Origin: an uncultured Verrucomicrobiales bacterium
GTDB lineage: Bacteria > Verrucomicrobiota > Verrucomicrobiia > Verrucomicrobiales > DEV007
NCBI GenBank assembly: GCA_943789025.1
Contig: CALSSN010000002.1
Location: 124,001-188,000, forward strand
Direction: 5' to 3'
Length of the DNA: 64,000 nucleotides
Part shown: piece by piece, positions 15,453-22,946 of the stretch
Position numbering within the stretch: the stretch's first letter is position 1
How the letters are laid out: each line of letters begins with the position of its first letter
Position numbers and translations under genes: made by a program
The notes under the pieces: model-generated
Told to the model about the DNA's origin: nothing
Databases searched by the model: none
Seen by the model: the letters and a program-made list of their open reading frames with translations, nothing else

Positions 15453-18400
15453 TTACGAGAGTTGCTTTGCTGCTCCCTCAAACCAGCTTGCTGCGGGGAG
15501 GGAATAAGGGTGGAAGATCTCGAGGTGTCCTTCCTGCCCATTGTAGAACAGGCCGCGGTTGAGTCCCAGAGTGCTCGCTTTGGGGCTGTCGGTAAGGGCT
15601 GCCGAGTCGTTGGCGCTCATCTGGAAAAGGACGCGGAGTTCACATTCCTGCTGGGCCTTCCGTGAGAGGAAGCGACCGAGATTGCCGTAGGTATCGCAGT
15701 TGAAGAGGATATGGATACCGAGTCCAGCGCCCTCGCAGAAGATGCTGTCGAGCTGGTTTCCGGGCTTGGCGCCAGTGGTTTTGTCATCATCCATGGAGAA
15801 CGAGAAGTCGTCCTCATAGCGCAGTTGCTTGAACTTCTGAAGGTTGTTGATGAGGAAAAAGACCGGGGGCTTGCCATCCGCTCCCTCCGAGGAGCGAAGC
15901 TGGAATTCAGATTCCAGATCGGATAGCAGTGGTGCGATGTCTGGGGAGCGGATGTGCTCAATCGGGCGCGGGAGGGCCTCGATGGCCTGCTTGAGAAGCA
16001 GGTTTTCGGAGCTGTCTGGCGAGGTCGCGTCCAGATAAATAATCCGTGCGGTGTCGGCGCTGCGAAACTGGGAGCAGAGCGAAACCAGAGCAATACTGAG
16101 AATCGAGAGGGCCGCATCGTCGCGTGGGCCGACAATCATCAAATGATTTCCGCCAGCGCGGCGGAGCAGAGCATGAGACGGCCCCTTGATGGAATTCGGC
16201 GCCCCAAGCCAGATAGGTGTCGGCGCATGGGAATCCGCTCCTCCGGGCGGTGCTGCCAGAGCCGCGCGCAGGTCAGGGTTCTCGGTGACTTCAGCAGGCA
16301 CGTTGCCTTCGAAGACAACGGGCTCGCGCAGTGGCTTGTTGACGGCTTTTGCGTGCGCAATGACCCGGTCGATCTGGGCATCGCGAACTTCGTCGGGAAG
16401 CCATACCACCTGGAAAGGCGAGTTGCCCTCCATCTTTCCCGACATGTCGTTGTAGATGCCCTCTCCCGGGCGTGTCAGGAGGCGCGGCGCGGGATTGTTC
16501 TCATCCATGATCAGGTAGGCATCTGACTCATCACACATCAGAGCTACCCGGATGGCCATCTGCCCGAGCGTGGTGCGGGCGAGAGTAAAGGCACCGCCAA
16601 GCGTCTGCGAACCGAGAATGACGTGGATGCCGAAAGCCCGGCCCTGGCGAACGATTCGATCGAGAAGAACTGAGGCGTCCTGGGATATTTTGTCCTCTTC
16701 AGTAAAGAGCTCCTGGAACTCGTCGATAAGCAGCAAGGTGCGCGGGACAGGGCCTTCGCCACCGGCTTGGAGATAATTGGCAATGTTCTGGACGCCCAGC
16801 TTTCGAAACGCCTCTCCCCGGCGCCGGAGTTCGTCGTCCACCCGTTGCAGAACTGAGAGCCCGAATTCGCGGTCCGATTCGATGGCGATGACGCGCGCAT
16901 GAGGAAGTTTTCGAGTGGCGTAGGCTTTGAATTCCACCCCTTTCTTGAAGTCGACGAGATAGAATTCAACCTCGTCCGGAGAGCACCAGAGGGCGAGGTT
17001 GGTGATCATGACATGAAAGAGAGTGGACTTTCCGGAACCTGTCTTACCGGCGATGAGTGCGTGCTGGCGCGTGCCTTTGCCAATGGCAAGTTCCTGGAGC
17101 TTGGTTGCCCCAGTACGTCCGATGGGAACCACGAGTTCTTTCGAAGTTTGTCGCGTCCAGATTTCGTTGTCGGGTGGTGAGACCTGATCAAAGGGAACCT
17201 CGACCCGTGAGGAGTCGATACTTGCTGTTCCGACTCGGTGGATGAAGGCATTGACGCCTTCGTCCTCGGGCGGATGATCGAGGTTCAGGCTGACGCCCTC
17301 ACCCATGAGCTCAGGGAGGGCCAGTTCACCATTACTTGTCGTGGTAATACAGACGGAAGCCGCTTGCAGTTCCTCGAGGTTGAAGCCATTGGGGAGGTTG
17401 GGGCGGGGGTCGTGGTGAATCAGGGTGAAGACTCCGCATTTTCCACCGGCACTCGCGATACTGAGGAGGCGCGAGGCGGCCTGGTCGGAGAAGGCGTTGG
17501 GGAAGTCGGCGCAGATAAGAAAATGGTATTTTTCGGCGATGTTTCCGGCTTGCTCGTTGTATTCAACGATGGTTTCGAAGTCCTTGCGAAGATACATCTG
17601 GATGACTTTCTCCATGTGCTCGGTGAGTTCGGAAAGCCGTTGGTCGATCTGCTGGGTTTGCGTCCAGATTCTATTGTTGATGATGCCTTCTTCGTAGTCA
17701 GCAAGATGCATGAGGGAAGAAAAGTTCTCGCCGAGGCCAATTGGGTCGATGATAGTGAAGTCGACTTTTCCTGGAGGCAGAGCGGCAAGGAGCCGGAGGA
17801 CGAGATTGTTGAGGCTGGTGATGGGGACTTCGTGATTGCGGCTGCCGGCCTCGATGAGAAAGGATCCTTCCTCAGGGAACGTCAGGTGGAGCGGTGCGGA
17901 GAAGCGTTTTCCATCCTCGATCTCAGGCATCTTCAGTCCGCGTGACTCGGGCAGGCCGTCGGCGAGTTGTTCAATGTCGATGTTCACCTGGCCGAAACGC
18001 ACCCCTTTTCCAGCGCAGGTGGCAGGGCTCCAGGCATCCCAGGCAGCGTGATCGTCCCAGGCGGGGAAGAGTGCGAACGAGGCTTTGGTAGAGGCGGCGA
18101 GCGTTTGCAGTTTCGGCTTGATATCGGCGTCCCAGGACGCCTGGAGCTCGGCCATGGCGGTGTCGGTGAGCGCCTGTTCCGCCGCAATCTTCGCCTCATG
18201 ATCCTCGATATGCTGCCGTCGGCTCGACTCGATCTCGGCAGTGATGGCAGCAAGCCCGGTGTCTCTTTGGTGTGTGATGGTCGCGGTTCTGGCGACTGCC
18301 TGGGCCTGGTATTTCTTAAGAATTCGCGCGTATTTTTCGGCAATCTTCTGTGGGCGGGAGGCGCGCATTTCCTCGGCCTTGCTGAGCGCTTCGTGGTATG

Positions 18401-19358
18401 ACTTCTCTGAGTCTTCGATCGAGCTTTGGTAGGTTTTCTTGATTTTTTCTCTCGTTTCTTCAGCATTCTTCTGTGCCAGGGGAGGACAGATCTCAAGATA
18501 GCGGAGGAGGCGGGCGACGCCCGGGGCGATCGCTTTTGCGGACTTCCTGGCTGGTCTTAAGCCAGCGGCCCAGATGGCAAACAGAATGCAAAAAGCTCCA
18601 GCAGAATATGGAAGAATCTGCTCATGGGAGTCTGTGAGGCCAAGAGAGACGGCGGCAAAATGAGCGGCGGCGAGGAGTATTCCCCATCCGGGTAAGGGCA
18701 TGGGGGAAAAAAGCCGCGGGGGGAATTGCTTTTTGAAAGCTTTGACCTCGGAAACGGTGCTGACGAGTTGCTCCTGAAATTCCTTGAAGAGCTTGGTCGG
18801 TGAGTCGGCCTCGTTGATTTCGGTAGCTTTAGGATCGGCTTTCTTTATCAGCCGCGCACAGGAGGGGTAGCCGATGAGCCGCTTGCGGGACTGCGCGATG
18901 ACCCGAGAAATAGTATCAGTGGCCTTGACCAGCCAGGCTTCTCTTTCTCGGAAGGTGGCTTCGGTCTGACTCGAGGCGGCGTCGCGCTCGCGCTCGGACA
19001 TCAAGTTGACTTTTTGGAGACGAAAGGTGCCTCCTCCTTCCTGTTGATTCAGTGCATCTTGAAGCTGCAGTTCGACAGCTTCACGCGCGCGCTCGATTCG
19101 CGAGGCACGATCTGCGTTGATCGTTGTGGCGACCTCGAGTGTCGCTTCAAACCCTTTAGCTGCCTGCTCATGACGTGCCTGGTTCTCGAAGTCATGATTT
19201 TCGAGAAGTTCTGCGTGCGCTTTGTTGAGGTGGTATTTCTTGAGTGCGTGAGAATCGCCAAGCTCCTTTTCACGAGCTACATGGTCGCGGATAGAGCTGC
19301 GCAGCTCCTGGATGAGCGTAACAGTGCTGCTGAATGGGAGAAAAGAGTGGTTACTCAC
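15453..19358 (-). CDS. EssC/EccC-like FtsK/SpoIIIE membrane ATPase of a type VII-like system
   Basis: From GTG 19358, which overlaps the preceding stop by 8 bp, this encodes 1301 residues. Order: a highly charged coiled-coil N-terminus (about 1-215), two transmembrane helices (about 222-241 and 250-268), a second coiled coil (about 290-420), a degenerate ATPase-like module (about 485-700, no Walker A Lys), a canonical FtsK/SpoIIIE domain with Walker A 'GKTGSGKST' (771-779) and Walker B 'TLLLIDEF' (874-881), and a third degenerate module (about 1045-1290; 'IVGPRDDAAL' replaces Walker A). Membrane anchoring plus three tandem modules is the EccC/EssC plan, but the Forkhead-associated domains of EssC are replaced by coiled coils. 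With the upstream WXG100 gene this is probably the motor of a secretion system. A chromosome translocase role is less likely. Confidence 0.9.
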   Translation of the reverse strand: MSNHSFLPFSSTVTLIQELRSSIRDHVAREKELGDSHALKKYHLNKAHAELLENHDFENQARHEQAAKGFEATLEVATTINADRASRIERAREAVELQLQDALNQQEGGGTFRLQKVNLMSERERDAASSQTEATFREREAWLVKATDTISRVIAQSRKRLIGYPSCARLIKKADPKATEINEADSPTKLFKEFQEQLVSTVSEVKAFKKQFPPRLFSPMPLPGWGILLAAAHFAAVSLGLTDSHEQILPYSAGAFCILFAIWAAGLRPARKSAKAIAPGVARLLRYLEICPPLAQKNAEETREKIKKTYQSSIEDSEKSYHEALSKAEEMRASRPQKIAEKYARILKKYQAQAVARTATITHQRDTGLAAITAEIESSRRQHIEDHEAKIAAEQALTDTAMAELQASWDADIKPKLQTLAASTKASFALFPAWDDHAAWDAWSPATCAGKGVRFGQVNIDIEQLADGLPESRGLKMPEIEDGKRFSAPLHLTFPEEGSFLIEAGSRNHEVPITSLNNLVLRLLAALPPGKVDFTIIDPIGLGENFSSLMHLADYEEGIINNRIWTQTQQIDQRLSELTEHMEKVIQMYLRKDFETIVEYNEQAGNIAEKYHFLICADFPNAFSDQAASRLLSIASAGGKCGVFTLIHHDPRPNLPNGFNLEELQAASVCITTTSNGELALPELMGEGVSLNLDHPPEDEGVNAFIHRVGTASIDSSRVEVPFDQVSPPDNEIWTRQTSKELVVPIGRTGATKLQELAIGKGTRQHALIAGKTGSGKSTLFHVMITNLALWCSPDEVEFYLVDFKKGVEFKAYATRKLPHARVIAIESDREFGLSVLQRVDDELRRRGEAFRKLGVQNIANYLQAGGEGPVPRTLLLIDEFQELFTEEDKISQDASVLLDRIVRQGRAFGIHVILGSQTLGGAFTLARTTLGQMAIRVALMCDESDAYLIMDENNPAPRLLTRPGEGIYNDMSGKMEGNSPFQVVWLPDEVRDAQIDRVIAHAKAVNKPLREPVVFEGNVPAEVTENPDLRAALAAPPGGADSHAPTPIWLGAPNSIKGPSHALLRRAGGNHLMIVGPRDDAALSILSIALVSLCSQFRSADTARIIYLDATSPDSSENLLLKQAIEALPRPIEHIRSPDIAPLLSDLESEFQLRSSEGADGKPPVFFLINNLQKFKQLRYEDDFSFSMDDDKTTGAKPGNQLDSIFCEGAGLGIHILFNCDTYGNLGRFLSRKAQQECELRVLFQMSANDSAALTDSPKASTLGLNRGLFYNGQEGHLEIFHPYSLPAASWFEGAAKQLS

Positions 19359-19563
19359 AGTCTTTGCGAATCTGGTAGAGGGCGCGGTCAAGTTCTTCGA
19401 GGAGGGACCCGGAGCGATCCAGTTCCTGAAAGAGAGGAAGAAGATAGCGTTCCTCAAAGTCTCTGCTCTTGGAATCTTGCCAGAATTGTTTGGTCTGCTC
19501 CCAGCTGATTTTAAGCTGTTTTCCGGATGCGACCAGAGTTCCTCTACTGCTGCTTACGCTCAT
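19351..19563 (-). CDS. small helical protein of the WXG100/FtsK operon
   Basis: This 70-residue protein starts at ATG 19563, inside the end of the upstream gene (20 bp overlap), and its stop overlaps the ATPase start by 8 bp. It is rich in charged and aromatic residues: 'KISWEQTKQFWQDSKSRDFEE', then 'LPLFQELDRSGSLLEELDRAL'. No signal peptide or membrane segment is seen. The size and helical nature recall WXG100-like or chaperone-like partners, but no WxG motif is present. The tight overlaps imply that it is needed in fixed ratio with the ATPase. Function unknown. Confidence 0.78.
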   Translation of the reverse strand: MSVSSSRGTLVASGKQLKISWEQTKQFWQDSKSRDFEERYLLPLFQELDRSGSLLEELDRALYQIRKDCE

Positions 19564-20119
19564 TGGGTTGTTTCGTTTTGCTTTTAGGATCTTGATCCAG
19601 GGACTTGTCTGACACCGGGTCATCTGATGCCTGCGTCGGTTCCGTGGGCCGGGAGGACTCCGTATAGCGACGGAGATTCGTGGTCGCGCTGTCGATAAAA
19701 GCCAGCGCCTTGGGCATGTCCTGTTCGAGGAGATATTGGAGTCCGTCGACTTTTCTTGCCAGCGGCGTGACTCGCTGGTCAAAGTCCCGCCCCCATTTTT
19801 TTACCTGGCGAAGTTTGGTTTCCGCCTCTTCAACCGCGAGCCGACAGCGTTTGACGATGATCTTGAGCTGCGCGGTGTTTTCGTTCCATTCTGATAACCG
19901 GGCGGTGTAAAGTTCGGCCTCAGTCTGGTCGAGGGTGCGTTTTCTCTTCCGGCACTCGTTCAACCAGTGGTTAGGTTGGTCGAAATGCGTCCATGTGCGG
20001 GTGCGCGAGACCTGATCGCCAATCTCATTCAGGGCACGGTTTGCCTTTTCGAGAAAGAGGACCAGGGAGTTTCGGAAGGCCTCGAGGGCCTCAACGGAGG
20101 TGACGTGTGCTTTGCTCAA
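19544..20119 (-). CDS. coiled-coil protein of the WXG100/FtsK operon
   Basis: This 191-residue protein is almost wholly helical. The first half has evenly spaced aromatic residues ('VEALEAFRNSLVLFLEKAN', 'TWTHFDQPNHWLNECRKRK') and long heptad-like runs follow, with a disordered Pro/Lys-rich tail ('PKSKTKQPNERKQQ'). This resembles the helical N-terminal domains of type VII substrates (LXG or WXG-like) or a structural partner. It lies 63 bp after the WXG100 gene and overlaps the next gene. I do not recognise a named family; assignment as a system component rests on position. Confidence 0.75.
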   Translation of the reverse strand: MSKAHVTSVEALEAFRNSLVLFLEKANRALNEIGDQVSRTRTWTHFDQPNHWLNECRKRKRTLDQTEAELYTARLSEWNENTAQLKIIVKRCRLAVEEAETKLRQVKKWGRDFDQRVTPLARKVDGLQYLLEQDMPKALAFIDSATTNLRRYTESSRPTEPTQASDDPVSDKSLDQDPKSKTKQPNERKQQ

Positions 20120-20182
20120 GCCTGACGGTTAGTGGTGAAGGGAACAAGATTCGGTTGATTGAAAGAAAAGGGCTGGCGGCGG

Positions 20183-20455
20183 CTAGCGCTGGCCGAGGTA
20201 GTCTTCGATCCGCTGGGCTTTGCGGAGCAGGAAGGGAGCATGGTGCTGGGAGGCTTCCATGAATTTCTTCATCGCCTTCATGGTATCCGCGAATTCCTCG
20301 GCGAACTTGGTTTGCTCCTGGTCTTTCCAGGTGTCGCCGAGGGCGCCAAAACGGGCCTGGAGAGATGACATGCGGTTGCCTACATCGTTATTGAAACGCT
20401 TGAGCTCCTCGGCGAAGCGTCGGACTTCTTCTGGGTCGATAATTGCCTGTGCCAT
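20183..20455 (-). CDS. WXG100 (ESAT-6-like) family protein
   Basis: This 90-residue protein has the WXG100 size and helix-turn-helix layout: 'DPEEVRRFAEELKRFNNDVG' in helix one, a turn with 'LGDTWKDQEQTKFAEEF', and helix two ending 'APFLLRKAQRIEDYLGQR'. The Trp sits where the W-x-G motif is expected but Asp replaces Gly (W-K-D). No signal peptide is present, as for type VII substrates. It is the first gene of a four-gene operon ending in an EssC-like ATPase. ATG 20455 is chosen over longer frames by family length. A weak promoter-like pair lies about 50 bp upstream. Confidence 0.88.
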   Translation of the reverse strand: MAQAIIDPEEVRRFAEELKRFNNDVGNRMSSLQARFGALGDTWKDQEQTKFAEEFADTMKAMKKFMEASQHHAPFLLRKAQRIEDYLGQR

Positions 20456-20678
20456 AGTAGTCGGGTGGTGGGGGTAGTAGAGGTGGTGGATACCAGTATC
20501 ACAGGAGACCAGCTTTTTCCAAGGGGCTGTCTTGCCTCTGGATCGGTGCCAGGAGGATTGCGAGGTGTTTTTGCGCGGACGCCTTGATTGACGCGGTGGC
20601 GGCTGGGTTTTAAGCTGAGGAGAGGAAAGGTTTTTCCGCCGTCCACTTTGTCCTTTTCCTTTGCTCCATTGTCCCGGC

Positions 20679-21782
20679 ATGCCGCGTCTTCTCATCGTCA
20701 ACCGTGCTCAGGCGCCATACTACAAGGCGCTATATTCTGCCTTGGCGAATGAGCTGGGCAAGGATTGGGAGATTCTTCTGCAGACTCTGGACAAACACTG
20801 GAAAGGCTTTGATGGAGATCGGTTTCAGCGGGGTCTGGTGCTTCCCGAGGGAGTGGCGGTGCAGGAGTATCGAACCAAGAGAATTTCTGGCCTGGGAGAG
20901 CTTCCCCAGCGGGCGATGTGGCGGGATGCCCGCTGCTTCCGGCCCGATGTGATCCTCGTGCACGAGACAGCCGTGTTCAATCTCGCTGCTTTCTGGCTGG
21001 CTATTGCCAGCGGTTCACGGTTGATGCTTTCTACCGAGATCGGGTTAGCAAACTGCCGGGATTTTTCGTGGCGGGTGCGAATGGCTCGGAGTCTTATTCG
21101 TCCTCTGGTGGCAGGTGTTGTGGCGCATGCGCCTGCGGCTATGAAATCCGATCTGAAGGTGGCTGCTGACCGGGTCGCGAAGGCGTATCATGCCAGCGAC
21201 TCGCGGCAGGTCATCCCGGCTGGAAAACGCGATCTTGAAAGTGTGATCAGGATGGTTTTTCTCGGCCAACTGATTCCAAGAAAAGGTCTGGATCTCTGGC
21301 TTTCGGCGATTCGAGCTGCCGTCGACGGCGGCATGACGGTCCATTTTGATATCATCGGTGGCGGTGAAATCGAGAAGCTACGGAACCTGGTGGCGGAACT
21401 GGACCTCGGAGATTTTGTCGTTGTGCATGGGTTTCTTGAAGGCGCAGAGATCACGAAGATTATGCAGAGAGCGGAGGTTTTTGTGCTCCCGAGCCGCTAC
21501 GATACCTATGGAGCGGTGACCCAGGAGGCAGCTTGTTACGGGTTGGCTCTCCTGATTTCCAGGCACGCGGGATCAAGCGTACTCGTTGAAGAGGGTGTGA
21601 ACGGTTATGTGATCGATCCGGAAGACCGGCAAGGATGCGTAGAAGTGATCCGGCGGATGGTGGATCCTGATGTAAGGCGCTCGATGATGGAGGCTGGGCG
21701 AGAGACCGGAGTGGCCTTTGGAGCCGAGCGGAATGCCCCTCCTGTGGCGGCGTTAATACGGCAACTTTGTGGCGGCAGCTAA
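20679..21782 (+). CDS. glycosyltransferase, GT4-like
   Basis: This 367-residue GT-B fold protein starts 'MPRLLIVNRAQAPYYKAL' and has the GT4/GT1 C-terminal signatures: 'FLGQLIPRKGLDLWLSAIR', 'DIIGGGEIEKLRNLV', 'VFVLPSRYDTYGAVTQEAAC' with the nucleotide-sugar-binding Glu, and 'VEEGVNGYVIDPEDR'. ATG 20679 is preferred over TTG 20661 because the Rossmann strand begins there. It probably builds a cell-surface glycan. It is followed by a second glycosyltransferase 19 bp downstream, so the two form an operon, and it is transcribed away from the WXG100 operon. Confidence 0.9.
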   Translation: MPRLLIVNRAQAPYYKALYSALANELGKDWEILLQTLDKHWKGFDGDRFQRGLVLPEGVAVQEYRTKRISGLGELPQRAMWRDARCFRPDVILVHETAVFNLAAFWLAIASGSRLMLSTEIGLANCRDFSWRVRMARSLIRPLVAGVVAHAPAAMKSDLKVAADRVAKAYHASDSRQVIPAGKRDLESVIRMVFLGQLIPRKGLDLWLSAIRAAVDGGMTVHFDIIGGGEIEKLRNLVAELDLGDFVVVHGFLEGAEITKIMQRAEVFVLPSRYDTYGAVTQEAACYGLALLISRHAGSSVLVEEGVNGYVIDPEDRQGCVEVIRRMVDPDVRRSMMEAGRETGVAFGAERNAPPVAALIRQLCGGS

Positions 21783-21801
21783 CCAAGGAGGGGAATCGAC
21801 T

Positions 21802-22917
21802 ATGGATACTAGAATGCGCGTTCTCCTTGTTCCTTCTCTTCGGTTTGAGAACTGGAGGAGCATGGAGGTCTACGAAGACTTTGTCGGAGAGGGGCTGGAA
21901 GCTACGCCTGGGATTCAGGTAACACGGTCGAAGCTTTCGTATCGGATACAGGCCACGCGTGCAGAAAGGTTTTGGAAAAAATACGTGGCTTACCGGACAA
22001 CGATCGCCCGCGCGTGGAAGTCCGCTGGCCCGCATGGAATCGTGCACCATCTTGATCACGGGTATGCGCACCTTGTCTCTGTACGGCAGCGCACTGTGGT
22101 CACGGTGCATGATCTGACGCATTTCGAGTTTCCCGAGCTCTCTGGATATGCGCTCGCTTCGTGGCGCCTGAGAATGCGGTGTCTGCGGAAGGCGGATCAC
22201 TTGGTGGCAGTGTCTGAGAATGTGGCTGAACTGCTGACGAGACACCTCGGGATCGATCCTGAAAAAATCACCGTGCTTTATCATGAGATCCATGCGGAAC
22301 GGTTTCTCCGGCTCGATCGTGATGCTGCCAGCCAGCGATGGCAGGAAAAGTTGCGCGGCAAAGAAGCCTGCGATTTATTGGTGGTCTCGGTGGGAACGGC
22401 CTCTCCCAAAAAGAATCTTATCGCCACTTTAAGGGCGGTCAGGGAGTGTCAGAAGATGGGACGTCGCGTGAAGTTAGTGAGGGTTGGCGAGACAATTCGT
22501 GGAGGTGAAGAGTTTGAAGTGGCCCGTGCCCTGCGTGCAGACGGGCTGCTCGTGGAGCTTGGCTATCGTCCTCATCGAGAAGTGGCAGAGATTTTGAGCG
22601 TGGCAGATGTGCTTTCCTTCCCATCCAGATACGAAGGCTTTGGGATGCCGTTGATGGAAGCGCAGGCGCTCGGTTTGCCGGTAGTAGCGGCGCGGGCTTC
22701 CTGCCTCCCTGAAGTGGCGGGGGAGGAAGGTGCGCTCTTTCATGATCCTGAGGATGCTGTCGACCTGGCGCGACAGATGCTGCGGATAAGCGATGAGGAA
22801 GCGACCAGGGAGGCGCTTTGCCGGGCCGGCTTGAAGAATCTGGAGCGCTTCGCTCCGGGAAGTCACGTCGCTGGTCTGGTGGGGGTTTATGACAATCTGC
22901 TCAGCAGTGATAGCTGA
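21802..22917 (+). CDS. glycosyltransferase, GT4-like
   Basis: The start at ATG 21802 is fixed by a strong ribosome site (AAGGAGGGG at 21785-21793, 8-base spacer). The 371-residue protein has 'VVTVHDLTHFEFPELSGY', 'LVAVSENVAELLTRHLG' (mannosyltransferase-like), 'VSVGTASPKKNLIATLRA' and 'LSFPSRYEGFGMPLMEAQA', the classic GT4 donor-site motif. It resembles WbaZ/MtfB-type mannosyl- or rhamnosyltransferases. The sugar is not predictable. It likely acts with the preceding glycosyltransferase on one glycan. Confidence 0.9.
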   Translation: MDTRMRVLLVPSLRFENWRSMEVYEDFVGEGLEATPGIQVTRSKLSYRIQATRAERFWKKYVAYRTTIARAWKSAGPHGIVHHLDHGYAHLVSVRQRTVVTVHDLTHFEFPELSGYALASWRLRMRCLRKADHLVAVSENVAELLTRHLGIDPEKITVLYHEIHAERFLRLDRDAASQRWQEKLRGKEACDLLVVSVGTASPKKNLIATLRAVRECQKMGRRVKLVRVGETIRGGEEFEVARALRADGLLVELGYRPHREVAEILSVADVLSFPSRYEGFGMPLMEAQALGLPVVAARASCLPEVAGEEGALFHDPEDAVDLARQMLRISDEEATREALCRAGLKNLERFAPGSHVAGLVGVYDNLLSSDS

Positions 22918-22946
22918 TAAAAAACGCTTGGAACGGGGTGGGACGG

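Noticed and set aside
17238-17945. 235-codon plus-strand ORF within the FtsK-like gene
   Set aside because: Acidic, Gly/Val-rich shadow frame; the minus strand is continuous for 1301 codons with Walker motifs.
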